Source: Chiridota heheva
Taxonomy: Eukaryota; Echinodermata; Holothuroidea; Apodida; Chiridotidae
Direction of reading: 5' to 3'
Assembly (NCBI GenBank): GCA_020152595.1
Contig: JAIGNY010004520.1
Location: forward strand, 3,859,858 to 3,923,857
Length of the DNA stretch: 64,000 bases
A program made the position numbers and the translations under genes. The notes under the pieces were generated by a model. That model had not been told where the DNA came from and did not search any database. It worked only from the letters and a program-made list of their open reading frames with translations. Position 1 is the first letter of the stretch. Every line of letters begins with the position of its first letter. Of this stretch, positions 1 to 12,965 are shown in pieces.

Positions 1-199
1 TATACAAGACAGACATTGTACATGTATGCACCTAGTCTAAACTGTTTGAAACCTAAGCTTACTAAAACTAGTATACTAACTTTCCTTTTTTTTACTCATA
101 CTTTGTGTCCTCTAGAAGGATTTTTTGCTGGCTGAACTTACTCAGCTTCAGATATACCTGTATGTCTTATATCCTATAAATCTCTTAAGAGGATCTACT

Positions 200-319
200 G
201 TTTGTTTGTTTGATGAGGTCTTAACGGCACCACGACAACGAAGGTCAAATTGTGCCTGAGAGGTCAGATCATTTTAGAGGTAGTAAGGAAAGAGACCAGG
301 GGAAGAATGAGAGAAATTC
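200..319 (-). mobile_element. 5'-truncated I-type LINE, 3' end only
   Basis: The + strand starts with GTTTGTTTGTTTGATGAGG and continues into the conserved 3' UTR block of the RNase H-bearing LINE seen in full at 17.3-22.5 kb. About 115 bases match the copy at 50,465 without a difference that I can see. The left end is the microsatellite tail, so the element reads on the minus strand. TCTAC occurs at both edges and may be a short target duplication. Confidence 0.85.
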
Positions 320-846
320 TACATGATGAAATAACTCTCTTTGGGAGGAATGGTCCATCAATCATTCATGGGCATTGCACAAATTCCTCCAGGTATATAA
401 TGCATATTTATTTCTAGGGTCAACCAAAGACTAATCTGTTCCACTTCACTACAAAGGAGTTTTGAGGCTTCAGCCACAGATGAATGACCTATTGTGTATG
501 GTGTAACAACAGCTGGTTGGTAGCAAGTGAACTGTGAAGAGACTCTCGGGTTAGGTGTGGATTACCCCTGATTTTGAGAAAACTAAGGGTGTTGGGTTGG
601 AGAAGCCCAAGGGATAAAACTTCTTAATGATTCAGTGTCAAATATATCTATCTTTAAAAAGGGGACAATAAAAGAAACGACTTGGTAAAAATTGTCCAAA
701 ACCCTTATTCTGTTGAGAAATTCAAAGAGTTATATTAGATTTCTGTAGAAACGGCTAAAATCAGACTAGCAGTGGCATCACATACACACATTCATCCAAA
801 GACTTTTGCTTTCTATTAAAATATTTTCTGAGTTTTACTAAGTTAA

Positions 847-1429
847 AGGGCCACGTGCCCCAGAATAGAGGACTTAGGTACTTAAACATTCCGGTATCAT
901 CTCGCTGAGCGCTTGACATGTCAATGTCATTGGTTCTGTTTTTCTTCAGTCTCTGTTCAACTGGTACAGAATCACTAACACAGCGTAGAAAGTACAACTT
1001 ACAGACTTACTACAAACAAGGCCTAACGCTAGGCCTTACGACATTACAGTGACAACAAAGTTACAAAAGTTGGCAAACGGACTTAATTTGGCAAAATATG
1101 ATCGCTACTGCAATGGATCTAAAGGAAATTTTCTAATATACCCAGTTCAACTACAAAAGACGCCAAGATTTCCCCCCAAAAATGATTAATCCTAGGCGTG
1201 AAAACTCGATAGCTAAGCAGTTTGTTTGTTTGTTGCTTCCATACACAATCGCCGAAGCGATAAACTGTACGAAATCGGCTGAGGTCATCAGTCATTTCAG
1301 ATTTGAATATTCATATCAGAGATGCTCCGTGCATGTGTGTTAGACTAGTGTATGGAATAAATGCGAGTCTCGCAGAAAATCAAAGAAAGCGGACGTGGCA
1401 GCGCCCTCTTTTCTTGGGCACATGGCCCT
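847..1429. mobile_element. TTAA-flanked MITE (piggyBac-like)
   Basis: The ends are inverted: AGGGCCACGTGCCCCAGAAT on the left and the complement of AGGGCCATGTGCCCAAGAAA on the right. TTAA flanks both sides (843-846 and 1430-1433). The inverted ends match over about 25 bp with three mismatches. The 583-bp interior has no transposase. A TTAA target is typical of piggyBac-class elements, so this is probably a non-autonomous member. TA-target mariner-like insertion is an alternative reading. Confidence 0.65.
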
Positions 1430-1436
1430 TTAAACT

Positions 1437-3075
1437 TACACCAATTGTTAATGACAAGAGAGAAGTAAGATTAATCAGCCCCTTTACAAATTGATGAATT
1501 ACTACTGAATGTTTCGAAACATTTTTATCAATTGCTGAGATTAGGCGGTGACATATAATGCACAGGTAGAAACATGAACAATAGGGCAATTAAGATATAT
1601 ATGTCAATTATTGCGATATTGTTTTTGCTATGACATCAGACATACCCTGACCAACATATCATGATATGCCATTTTCACAATTTGTGAAACAGAATTTCAG
1701 AAACAGTTCAAATGAATGAGATTTTAAGTGAATATTTGCAGCATATTATGCTCCCTTTCTATAGCTCTTATGTTTGATGCGGAGAAATGAAGACATGCTG
1801 AAAACCTATTAAAACCTTCTACATTTAGAATCATAACATAAATATTGCGATTGATCAAATTTCTATGGAGCACTTACTTGCATTGTCATGACCAGTGCAA
1901 CAAATCCGTGTAATGCACGGCTTTTGACTATTTGGTTTAATCCATTTTTACAACAAGTGAATTTCTTTCTTAACAAAGTGAAAAAATTGAATGTAAACTT
2001 TGCTCAATTTTCATTTTTTTTTTGCTGTTTTTTTAATGCATTTGAAAACAATCTTACACGGAAATTTTATAAAAAGATTAATGTTATATGCAGTTTATCT
2101 GCATATTTAATGCACGGTTCAAAAAACTTTGCACTCGCAAATGGCCCTCCTACAGTTGGGTCATTTCACCCGGGCCAAAGTGCTTAGCCCCGTGCATTTA
2201 ATACACATATAAACTCTCCGCCTCTACATTAATCCATTAATCTTTAAAATAATGATATATCGCAATATTTTTGTGCATGGTAATCGATATCTCATTAAAC
2301 TATATTATCGCATCCCTAATAAACACCAGAACAGGATAATTATGCTTTCCCCAAAAAGACAAAATATCTAATGGACTATTCCATTATGGATAAGACCCTC
2401 CCATGTACCTCAAGCTTTGCTCCCTTCAAAGATGGCATAGCTTCACTCACATTCTGGTTCAGTCGCCTTCTTCGTCCCTCTCCGTTCCCACCAGTTCTTC
2501 CTTCGATAATTATTGCAACAATCTGACAGAAAATACATCAAACTTTGTATTATATCACTTGTGTGTACACAGACAGCTTCTTGTAAGACCCACTTTAGCC
2601 TGGCTGCGGTTTTAACTCTTTAACCCCCAAACATTGTATTATTCGACTTTTGGAGTATCCTTTATTTAGAAAATTACTTGTGGGACTTCCCCATTTCTCA
2701 TAGGGGTGATTTTCATATCATTAAAACCCCTCTGTGATTCTTTCACATTTTTACCATTTCTAAATATGGGTAATATTGGGTTTTTCAGAGTAAATTACAA
2801 GAAGGAGATTTCAATGAAAATCCAAATTTAATTTCAGTACTTTCACACCCTATTCCAACAAGAAAGTACAAAAGCACAAAGATATTTTTGAATTAATGAA
2901 CTTGCATATCTAATTAGGTAATTTGCATATATTTGAATATTGCAGTAAAAATCATATCAATGGAGACTTGGCCTTTAAGGGTTAAATCATCCCAAAGTCA
3001 TTTTGCAACACAATTTCTTTAACTGTCTGAATCCAAAGGAACACATATAATTCCTTCTGTATAAACATAATTGAT
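1437..3075. other. AT-rich intron or 3' flank, no gene recognised
   Basis: AT-rich sequence with no conserved domain. The motif AATGCACGG recurs around 1,912, 2,110 and 2,190, in both orientations, without clear element boundaries. Confidence 0.4.
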
Positions 3076-4077
<1,002 letters not shown>

Positions 4078-5065
4078 AGACAAAATTAGTTGTTGCGCTC
4101 CTAATCCCCTTCTTTGTTTGTTTGTTTGATGAGAGCTTAACAGCACCACGACAATGAGGGTCAAATTGTGCCTGAGAGGTTAGATCATTTTACAGGCAGG
4201 AAGGAAAGGAAACAAGGGGAGAATAAGAGAAAAAACAAGAACTAAAAGTCAGAAAGCTGGAATCGAGAGAGGAAGTGCATGGGTGAAAAAACAAAGTAGA
4301 GAGAGGGGTGGAAGAGGGGGACTAAACATGGTTGTAGAGGGAAGCATGATGAAAGAAGGAGATCATTTGATCCGGAGGGTTTTTCTGGAAAACTCAGCAA
4401 TTGAGTTGTGGGGAGCAAGGGAAGCTCTAGGAAGGTTGTACAGCGGGCAAGCAAGGAGAATGTGATGGACTGTGAGGGTGCAATGGCAATTGTTGCAGAG
4501 GGGTTGTGGGAGCCAATAAGGAGGTGGGAGTGAGTGGGGTGGGAGTGAGTGAGGTGGATGTGACCTATTCTAAGACAATATTCTAAGGTAATATAAACGT
4601 TGTAGACACAAGAGAGGTTGTTGATGGTAAGTTTCAGCTGAATGGTGGGCTGGATGACGTGAAGTTTGTTATCAATTTGGGAGTCCCATGAGGTTTGCCA
4701 GCGGTCACGAACAAGGGAAGCGATAAGCGGTTTGATGTCAGAAAGGGTTTTGGGAAATAGGGTAGGGGGAGGTTAAGGGCAAGCTTAGCCCCTTGTGATT
4801 CCGCCCCAATGTTGAACTTAAAGAGGTCATCCCAGGACACTATCATTTCACAAAACATTGAAAAGGGGTACAAGGGGAAAAGTGCCACAAGAATTTTGTC
4901 CATGATCATTATCGAACAACATTAGTTGTCGCGTTCTTAAGTCCCTTTGTATCCCGCCTCAATAATGGCCTTGAGAAGGATCATCCCAGGACACTCTTGT
5001 TTCAAGTAACATTGATATGAGGTACAAGGGGGGAAAGTGCAACAAAAATTTTGTCCAGGGTTATA
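4078..5065. repeat. Two-copy ~150-bp tandem repeat split by a LINE
   Basis: Copy 1 (4,078-4,112 plus 4,789-4,910) and copy 2 (4,917-5,065) share TTAGTTGT[TC]GCG, CATCCCAGGACACT, GGTACAAGGGG and AATTTTGTCCA in order. The LINE at 4,113-4,788 interrupts copy 1. CCCCTT occurs at both of its edges (4,106-4,111 and 4,789-4,794). Confidence 0.7.
4113..4788 (-). mobile_element. 5'-truncated I-type LINE, 3' UTR plus end of ORF2
   Basis: It starts with the GTTTG tail and the conserved 3' UTR block, then runs back through the C-terminal Cys/His motif region and part of RNase H. It stops at AAGCTTAG, inside the RNase H segment that is complete in the 17.3-kb copy. It is diverged and not open. The minus strand carries the element in sense. 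CCCCTT at both edges is a likely target duplication. Confidence 0.85.
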
Positions 5066-5940
5066 GATGTACACTACATGATTTACAATGCATGAAAGGG
5101 AAGGCAGCCAAAAATCAAAAGTTTGGTATTGCAGGTCGGAGGTTGCATTAGAATTTTGTCTAGTGTATTTGGTTACGACGAGTCCTTGATTTTCGGCGTA
5201 TTTTGTCAATTTGCCGTCGTATGTACAGGGCACTCTGTAATGTACAGCTTACAAATATTGGTAACACACACACACTTGAGTAGGCCTGCCTTGCTAAAGT
5301 GAATGAAAATTGCACTTAAATTTACCAAAAAACATTAAAAAATCGGACTATTATTATCATAAAAAATATTAAGAAAAAGTTCATACCCAATCCTTGTATA
5401 ATGTTGATTGCAAATCATGAAATTTGGGTTAACAATCCCCACAAAAATAAAAAAATACTTTTATTTATTGTATCCAAACTTTCATGAGGTTTTAGTAAAC
5501 TTTGACCAATTTTCAACAATAATATACTATTCAGATCTTAACACACCTACTTCTTTCTAGTATAGTAACTTGAATTGCAGATTGTGATCACTTTACAGAT
5601 ACACGATCAACACAATACAGGAGGAAAGTAGACTCCTAGCTAATAATATCGTTGACAATTAACAGCCTGCATTCAAAACAACATCAAACTTTAGTGTATG
5701 TACATCATGCATAGGGCCTATGTACTAGCCTATATATGTTTATATACAGTACTTGTACAGGCATGTTAAATCATTCGGCCATTAGTCTCATAGTTGTGAC
5801 ATTTTTCTTTTATTTATGAGAAATTCAAAATCATTTTTGTGTAAAATAAAACTTTCAATCGCATCAGAGAGGTAAGATGTTCATGATTTTGATTTAAATA
5901 AATGAGAAACTTTGGCGTAAAATTTCACATGCTATATCTA
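5066..5940. other. AT-rich spacer, no gene recognised
   Basis: No domain or splice-consistent exon seen. There is a short CA run at 5,263-5,273. Confidence 0.4.
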
Positions 5941-5943
5941 GAT

Positions 5944-5974
5944 CTTACCACACAGGTTGTACCTGTGTGGTAAG
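5944..5974. repeat. Perfect 13-bp inverted repeat, 5-base loop
   Basis: CTTACCACACAGG is followed by TTGTA and then the exact complement. It abuts the LINE fragment on the right. It could be a hairpin end of a small element or chance. Confidence 0.8.
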
Positions 5975-5984
5975 AAATTTCAGC

Positions 5985-6179
5985 CATAGCGTAATATATG
6001 ACAAATTTGTTGTTAACGCGAACCCTGTTGCAGGTGGGGCAGAAAGGTTTGGCAGAGCCTGATAAGAGATAGGGTTGTGTGAGAAAGGAATGGTCAAGAT
6101 TTATACGGGTAATGACAACTTCTTCTCTGCAGTGGTGATTTTGTATGGGAAATATGACTCTGACTGTTACCTGTCTCAA
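5985..6179 (-). pseudogene. LINE ORF2 C-terminal fragment (I/Jockey type)
   Basis: The minus-strand translation contains HSFLTQPYLLSGSAKPFCPT followed by CNRV. This matches the layout of the segment just after RNase H in I/Jockey-group LINEs, where a ...RIGH..LTH..LL.....C..C block precedes the terminal zinc motif. The wording differs from the LINE family at 17 kb, so it comes from another family. Only about 60 residues are preserved. Confidence 0.5.
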
Positions 6180-6454
6180 GATTCCAGAAATGTGTGAAAT
6201 ACAAATCCCTCACTCTACAGCTGAGTGTTCAATAAACTATACAGAACAAGGTTGAGAATTTACAAAAGTGGAGAATTGCTGGCAAAGCAGAGTTTAGGGA
6301 TATACAACCACATTCCCCAACCATGCCCTGTTCCTAACCTCTCTAAAAACAGCACTTCAAAACTTCTGAAAACTGAAGGCAGAAACTACGTTATTAATTT
6401 AGAATCCCTTTAGGAAAGTGGGAGGAGGGGGGGGGGCAGGTCCCCATGTCCTGT

Positions 6455-6530
6455 CCTCCTGCACAACAGGAATAATGTCCCCATGTACTACAGGAATAAT
6501 GTCCCCTTGTACAACAGGAACAATAATCCT
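6455..6530. repeat. 24-bp minisatellite, about three copies
   Basis: The unit resembles GGAATAATGTCCCCATGTAC plus TACA, with drift between copies. It sits in the intron just below the membrane exon. Confidence 0.7.
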
Positions 6531-6573
6531 GATAAAGAGTAAACATGAGACAATGACATTTAGAAACACATAC

Positions 6574-6852
6574 CTTTTGTTTATTATGATACATGATGTA
6601 TGTCGCCATGATCAGAATAATGGCTGTAAGGGAGTACGCCATAAAATGGCTACTAGTCGAGCCGTCCAGCTCATCAAACTCTTGTTGAAAGGTATTGGGT
6701 TTTGCGTTTGGTACCTGTTCATATTTTGCATTCAATGCCTGTTCATCATTCAGGTTGACACTCTTATCTTCTTCTGGAATAACTGGGGGAATCCCTCCAA
6801 AATTTAAGAACTGGTCTTCGGTTCCTTTGCTGGAGCTGTAATCGTCCGAATC
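6574..6852 (-). CDS. TGN38/TGN46-KCT2-like protein, membrane exon
   Basis: This 93-codon exon encodes an acidic luminal stem (DSDDYSSSKGTEDQFLNF near its start), a juxtamembrane stretch, and one transmembrane helix around HFMAYSLTAIILIMATY. The helix ends with the basic stop-transfer residues YHNKQK. The SSHF.AY...A.L....Y..YHNK.K arrangement is the hallmark of the trans-Golgi network protein TGN38/TGN46 and its relative KCT2, type I membrane proteins that cycle between trans-Golgi and plasma membrane. The acceptor is ...TTCAAG|GAT and the donor is AAAG|GTATGT; both junctions are phase 0. In the family the next exon carries the cytosolic tail with a YQRL-type sorting signal. I did not find it between 1 and 6,573, so the last exon is missing from view or lies outside the window. 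Confidence 0.8.
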
Positions 6853-7206
6853 CTTGAAGTACCGGAGGAAAGATAAATTGTGAATTTATGTAACTGTGGA
6901 GGTCAAAAGGTTAGGCAGTCCTGTGTCTTCTATTCACCTTGGAACTGAGTAGTACTGTACAGCCATTGTGTACGCAAAAATTGCCACTTCCAAGCTCATC
7001 ATCAAAGTCTACAATAAAGGCTGTCTCCACCAGCCAAACTTTCAATGGTGCCAAAACTGAGTTATACATATTCATTAGATAAGCTATGGATATTCATTAC
7101 GTGTGCATTAAACTAAGTCAATTATGTCTATACAATATAAAAGATAGGGTAAAGGAGTCTTATTCTATTCAGGAGATCTACAATTTAAAGGTGTATGGAC
7201 ACGTAG

Positions 7207-7396
7207 AGGTAGAAATTAAGGGATAATGGACGTCAGCTTTCCAGACCATCCCGTTGCCGCGGGATATTGGACAGTTGAATGACTTTAGCTGACGAGCAGA
7301 TAGGCGAGTCTGCGGGGGATATCGACGGTACAATATCCCGCGGAAACAGGATGGCAGCAAAAGCTGTAAGTCCATAATCCCTGTTCATTCACACCT
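7207..7396. mobile_element. Fold-back element with ~63-bp inverted arms
   Basis: Left arm 7,207-7,269 and right arm 7,331-7,396 are inverted copies. The inner 24 bp (CCATCCCGTTGCCGCGGGAT and on) match with two mismatches, and similarity continues outward through GGGAT[AT]ATGGAC. The spacer is 61 bp. There is no coding potential, so this looks like a small fold-back MITE in an intron. Confidence 0.65.
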
Positions 7397-7399
7397 ATT

Positions 7400-9020
7400 C
7401 ATATTTCAAATTTAGAAGCAATTAATAAACAGGGGATGCAATATTTTCTTCCATAGAGAAAATTTTAGAACATAAATTTACCACCGAAAAAACTGAGATC
7501 AGCAACTACCCTAGGACAAAGTTGAACAACCCACTATGGCTTATTTATAATCATGAGTACACGCGCGAGTCTGAAGCGGTATGCCATGCACAAAATACAT
7601 TTTCTTTTAATGCGCGCAAACTTTCTTATGCTTACAGTGTACATGCTGTACTCATCGTGTTCGGTACACGTAATATTTGTTTGTTTATGTTCAAATCCAA
7701 GTTCCCAGTCTCCAAGATAAAAACAAATTTGAATGGAATTGTTAGAAAAATAGTGCGTATGTGCATTGTGATTTATACCTAGTAAGCACAAAAATTTCAA
7801 CATAAAGATTCCTCTGTACGCACGCTACATTACCTTTCAGCTTAATAGGCATAGGAAATTACAAACTAGTTTTGTACATAATGAAAATGAAAGGGCAAAT
7901 TTTTGTGAATGAAATTTTTTTTTAGTTCGTTTCACCATGCAATTTGCTTTTACAAGTATGGCACTGCACACAAATGCGTACATATTTCAAATGAAATTCA
8001 GTATTGTGCACCGTACACAAGTTTTTACTAGCTTCATATACGCAAGTTACCTACTCATTGATACCCATTACTTGCAACCAAGAGTGTCATTCTGATTGGT
8101 GAATTCTAATAGATATTTGATTATTCATAATTTTTTCCTACCAACCTCGATATAGGTTTATTCATTTATCCAACATGACAAAGTCCATATATCATGAAAT
8201 AATAGACTATGCAAATTAGGGGTGTGTCACCTCCCAACCAATTACATTGCAGGAAAGAAACTTAGGCATGAATGAACATTGGGTAAAGAGCTTTAAAATC
8301 TCTAGTGGCAAAAGATGTCATCAAAAGTCATTGGAAATTGACCATTTGATAGTGTTTTTGATCTCAAACATTAATATGCAAATTTATGCAAATCTGTGAT
8401 GTATTATTACAGGGCGACCTTGGTATCCTTCCTTTCTTTAGACATTTATGGTACAACAAATTCTTTAACTAAAAAAATGTGAGTCTTTACTCCCAATCTA
8501 ATACTAGCAGGAATAGAAATTTCCTATCATGCCTTAGATTTAGGAAGGAAATGTTAAGAAATACATCAAGATTTTGAGCTTTCTGCCTTGTCATACATTA
8601 CAAATTTAGCATTTATTAAAAATTGATCAAACTTTGATGGATGGAACTGTTTTTGTTCATTAATGGTCTTGTGTCACCATGTGTTGATGTATTTTGAATA
8701 TTTTTCAACATATCATCATTTCTGATGTTTGGGATGCATACCACTCTTACAGACAGAGGCGGAAATGGCCTGACAAATTTTGAGGGGAGTGGTGCAATAA
8801 TATGGACCATATAATACTGCAGCTCGAGTTTCCATGTGTTTTGAAAGTTCTGTTTCTTTTTTTCCCTTTTTTTCTTCGGTGGTTGTTGTATCCAAGAATC
8901 AACTTAGAATTTACCACGTCCACCCCATAGAAGCACTACTTTTATTACGTATAAATATACTTCTCTAGGAGTCATAAGAATTAATACACATTTGCAATAC
9001 ATGGAGAAAAAAATCATGCT
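7400..9020. other. Intron sequence, no gene recognised
   Basis: AT-rich sequence between the membrane exon and the acidic exon at 9,024. I see no protein domain and no clear repeat boundary. Confidence 0.4.
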
Positions 9021-9023
9021 TAC

Positions 9024-9094
9024 CTCATCCTCAGAGTCGTTTTCTGACAGGTCGCTTTCCTCTGAATAGCTATCCTGATCGTTAAGATCTGAGT
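9024..9094 (-). CDS. TGN38-like protein, acidic exon
   Basis: A 71-nt exon in the minus strand with strong splice sites: TTATTAG|ACTCAG at the acceptor and GATGAG|GTAAGC at the donor. It starts in phase 1 and ends in phase 0, which fits the exon at 12,966 before it and the membrane exon after it. It encodes about 24 residues, almost all Asp, Glu, Ser or Asn (SDLNDQDSYSEESDLSENDS), typical of the acidic luminal stem of TGN proteins. Both other frames fail when carried into the membrane exon. Confidence 0.75.
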
Positions 9095-9179
9095 CTAATA
9101 ACAGAAAAAACAAAATTCTCTGATCCAAACTTCATTTTCAAAAAGTTGATTGTCAAAATAAGAATATTTCAAGATTTTG

Positions 9180-9400
9180 TATATTAAGCTCTGCCTACCT
9201 ATTAATATGCATATATCACTACCAAAAACACTAGGGCACATCTGCAGACCATGGGATATCTGTGTACAAAATATGACATAAATCCAGTTTACCGTTCTTG
9301 AGATACCATGCTTACAAGCTCTTTTCAACAACATCATGTAAAGCCTCGCCCACTGTGCATATTAATGAAAATGGTCATTGGCTTCACTGATAAACGTAGA
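9180..9400 (-). repeat. Inverted relic of the ~300-bp repeat family
   Basis: Reverse-strand copy of the unit with a cacagat..cccatggtctg.agatgtgcc core, also found at 9,640-10,310 and 13,360-14,557. Landmarks are the complements of CAGAC[CG]ATGG, ACCGTTCTTGAGATA and GGCTTTACATGATG. It is a single degenerate unit. Confidence 0.65.
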
Positions 9401-9639
9401 CATTTGAGACTCTGTCCTCTTTAACTCCAAAATTACCCCTCCTGGGCAAACATACTACAAATTATTTAATTTTGAAGTTTCTGTTATAAACATCCTGCCA
9501 TTCCTTGTCAGTTTACATACTCCCATTATCTGAGAATCCATTTATCATATTTACAATTTTCTATGAATATTCTTTTCTAATCCTTTATGGAACTGTGGTT
9601 TCTATATGGGTCAAGGGGCCATTTCTTGGTTAACATAAT

Positions 9640-10310
9640 GGTTTTGTTTGTTAGTGCCTGACGTTCATGATTTAAAAACGTTGAATTTCTTTAAAATGCG
9701 TAGTGGGTGGGGCTTAATATGGTTTTGTTTAAAAGAGCTAGTAAACACAGTATCTCAAGAACGGTAAACTCATATTTAGTACACAGATAGCCCATGGTCT
9801 GTAGATGTGCCTTAATTTTTTGTGGTGATATCATGCATATTAAGAAGTGGGCAGGTCTTAAAGTGAAAATATTGAAAAAGTGATAAATGAGCAACTGTAT
9901 ATCCCTTTTGCGTCATATTGGGCATGAAAATTTTGTTGGTTATATACTGTATCTCATGAACGATATACCATATTCATGCTATACCAGTACACAGATGGGT
10001 CATGGTCTGTACATACAGTATGTTCCTATGTTGTGAGGTGGCAAAGGTGGGGCTTACTGACAAATTCTTGAGGTAGAATAAATGAGCAAATTTTTGCATC
10101 ATACGTGCTATGCCATTGATATTAATTATTGTGCAAATGCTAATGTTGTCAACATTTTTAGTGATCTACATGGTGGGTGTAGCTTATGAATATAATATCA
10201 TAAAAGAAATATTTCATGATGCAATAACGTGACAGTTAATACAAATTTCACAATTCAATCAGCTTGTGAAAAAAAGCATCAGAACCACAAAACCTTTTGG
10301 TTCTGGTTAA
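9640..10310 (+). repeat. Two degenerate units of the ~300-bp repeat family
   Basis: Contains AAAAGAGCTAGTAAACACAG, TACACAGATAGCCCATGGTC and GTGGTGATATCATGCATATT, matching the array at 13.4-14.6 kb. It ends with GCATCAGAACCAC, the counterpart of that array's right terminus. Confidence 0.7.
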
Positions 10311-10739
10311 TATATGACATGAATATAAAGGAAACATCAACACTACATAAGAAAAGTTTCAGTTCTAATTGTCATTTTCAAGCATTACATTAAAAATTAT
10401 AAGAGTATTTCATTAATCACAGAATCATATGACCTTCCTGAATAACCCACCCATGTGAATGCATTTCCACCAAAGGATATCCCAACCAGGGCGTTATGGC
10501 ATAAAACATTACTTTTATCTGTCCTGATTTTTTTAAATAAGATGAATTACTTCGCTCAGGTTAGTGCTATGTCACAGCTCTTCAACAACTATCATCATTA
10601 TTATTATTTGGCCTTTCTGAATGGCTATGGAATGTCACTCATCTCATTATGATTTATTTTCATACTGATTGAATGATTGTAGAACCAATTTTGACTTTAT
10701 ATTCATAATATACCTAAGGGTTTAGTATGAAGAGCTTTA

Positions 10740-10988
10740 TTAAACAGAATTAAAACACTTTACTTCATTTTCAGATTGTTGGTTCCTTCTAGTTTGCTCA
10801 GTTTTTATAGTTCTTATGCTTTTTGTGTGATTTGGGATTTTCTTCACTTGCCTGGCGCACTCGTTACAAACAGGCAGGACAACTTTGTATTCTATCACAA
10901 GCTCTTGTGGGCGATGGGCTTCATATTTTCCGCAGTAACAGCAACAGGGAGAAGTGGTTGCCACACCATTTTGTAAGGAATTGTACAA
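10740..10988 (-). CDS. Possible zinc-finger-like exon or transposon remnant
   Basis: An 82-codon open frame with a paired Cys layout: CCCYCGKYEAHRPQEL, then VVLPVCNECARQ about 20 residues on, followed by a Lys/Arg-rich tail. CxxC...CxxC pairs of this type occur in treble-clef-like fingers and in some transposon proteins. The acidic-exon reading frame of the TGN-like gene does not need it, and no splice sites clearly bound it. I do not recognise the family. Confidence 0.3.
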   Translation of the reverse strand: MYNSLQNGVATTSPCCCYCGKYEAHRPQELVIEYKVVLPVCNECARQVKKIPNHTKSIRTIKTEQTRRNQQSENEVKCFNSV

Positions 10989-11079
10989 AGGGTAGGGATT
11001 TTTGAAAAGTGAAAAAACACTTTATTTTAGGGGTGGCGGAGGAAGGCAAACAAACAATTGTATTAGGCCATGTTCTCTA

Positions 11080-11182
11080 TCATGTTTCTGACCATGGTAA
11101 TACTCCTTTAATGTATGTTTTTGACCATGGTTATACTCCTTTAATGTGTGTTTCTGACCATGGCACTACTCCTTTAATGTTT
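11080..11182. repeat. 33-bp minisatellite, three copies
   Basis: The unit is near TTTCTGACCATGG followed by TAATACTCCTTTAATGTATG. The period is a multiple of three, so it stays open in frame by chance. Confidence 0.85.
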
Positions 11183-11479
11183 AACATCTTTTAAAAATAA
11201 GACCAACCCTTGACATGATTTTCATCTACTAATTATGACTGTGTTGCAGATCGATCAATAAGTCACCATGTTTGCACAGTGAACATAGTTTGATAATAAA
11301 CAATGATCAATATCATTGTGTAGAATTGAAAATTTTCAATTACTTATTATTCACACACTGTGTACTAGTGACATCTGGCAAGGCATTTACTTGATATAAC
11401 AGTAGGGAGAGATCATTTACAGGGATATTCTCATGAATCTGCATTTTCATATATATGAAATATATATGATGAAGGACTA

Positions 11480-11738
11480 TGTTTGTTTGATGAGAGTTTA
11501 ACGGCACCACAACAGCAATGGTCAAATTGTGCCTAAAAGGTTAAATCATTCCAGAGGTAGGAAGTAGAGTAAACAGGGGGAGATTGAGAGAAACACGGGA
11601 ACTTAAAGCCAGAAAGTTGGGATCGAGATAGGAGGTGTATGGGTGGAAAAATAATGTAGAGAGAGAAAGGGTGGTGAAGGAGGACTGAATATGGTTGTAG
11701 AGGGAAGCATAGCAACAAAATGAGATCAAATGGTTTAA
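11480..11738 (-). mobile_element. 5'-truncated I-type LINE, 3' UTR fragment
   Basis: Begins with GTTTGTTTGATGAGAG and the TTAACGGCACCAC block, and ends near AATGAGATCAAATGG. It covers the 3' UTR and the last few ORF2 codons only. It has the same orientation as all other copies in the window. Confidence 0.85.
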
Positions 11739-12539
11739 AATTTACTGAAAACCATGCAAACAGCAAAAGGTTACATCAAAGCCAGTTAGAAATTGACCAT
11801 TTTCTGTCGTGGTCCTCAGGGCACAACATGACTAGTATTGTAATCTATATGCTCAAAATTTTGCCATCTTTGATACCCTCCCTTAAAATATTTTTAGAAT
11901 AATTACAACGTTCATAACTCAAACTAAAGATTTGGATAATTTTGAAAAAATATATAAAATAATTTTACAGAGTAGGAATCGAGAGGTAGTAAAAACGATA
12001 CAAATATATACAAGAAAACCCCTTAAAAAGGGCTGTCGTAGCATCTTTTGTTGTATGTTAATAAAAAAAACAGTGACGTGTCTCATGGGGAAATTGGGGG
12101 CTTAGCCTCTCCCTTACCTCCCAAAATTCTGTCGAAGCCATAAATATAATTAAGTAAAACATCAATTGAACCATGTGTGGCATTTTTTGCAATCAAGTAA
12201 GCTATCGTTAATTTTGGACCAAACCTTAAACAGTTTGCACCAAAAATCCACCCATGTTCAACCAAACATCTTTCATTTTGGCCCCAAAATCTTGACCCAA
12301 AAATCTGCACTTTTGGATAAAAAGCTTTCAGGCTTTTAGCAAAAAATTCATTTTTGGACCAAAATTTTCAAGAGCCACAATCTAAAATATAGAACCAAAA
12401 ACCTTTGGATAAGGAGGTAAAATTCTTATTATAGGGGCGGGCCATGAGCACATGGGAGCCATAATGAATTTTAACAGCAATACAATTTTAAAATAGGTCT
12501 TATATCTTATTGCCCACGCTACTTGGGAGAAATCATGGA

Positions 12540-12800
12540 CAAATTTTGGGCATTCTCCTTAAATTTACAAGAATTTTTCTTCCTTTTAGAAAATTTTCCT
12601 CATTTTCAGGAAATTTTCTTCAATTTTAAAACATTTTCTTTATTCTTCGAAGATTTTCTTCAATTTCTGCAAAATTTCCATGAATTTTAAGCAAATCTGT
12701 CAATTTTCCGAAATCTCCTTCATTTTCTACGGAATTTCCTGCATCTTCTTCAATTTCCGGAAATTTTTCTTTAATTTCCAGGAAAATTCTTAAATTTCTT
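12540..12800. repeat. Degenerate TTTTCTTCAATTTC-type repeat
   Basis: Pyrimidine-rich short motifs (CTTCAATTTC, GGAAATTTTC, CATTTTC) recur every 25-30 bases. Similar runs lie at 60,690-60,830 and around 62,880-63,030. Confidence 0.55.
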
Positions 12801-12965
12801 TTGCAGCCAGCGAATGGTAGGTGTGTCGCGGTCGAATGCCTGAAATTATCATTGGGTCCCTGGCCTAAAGTTTGCAAATCGCTGCTTTCAGGGACACTTC
12901 CAAGCCCTAATTGTTCTACTTGTTTCTATAGGTATTCAAACTTTTTCATGAAAAGAGGAACTTAC

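Noticed and set aside
761-997. 78-codon minus-strand frame as a TGN tail exon (contains VEQRLKK)
   Set aside because: Lies across the end of the TTAA-flanked MITE, lacks a supported acceptor in the right phase, and does not follow the basic tail pattern expected before the sorting signal.
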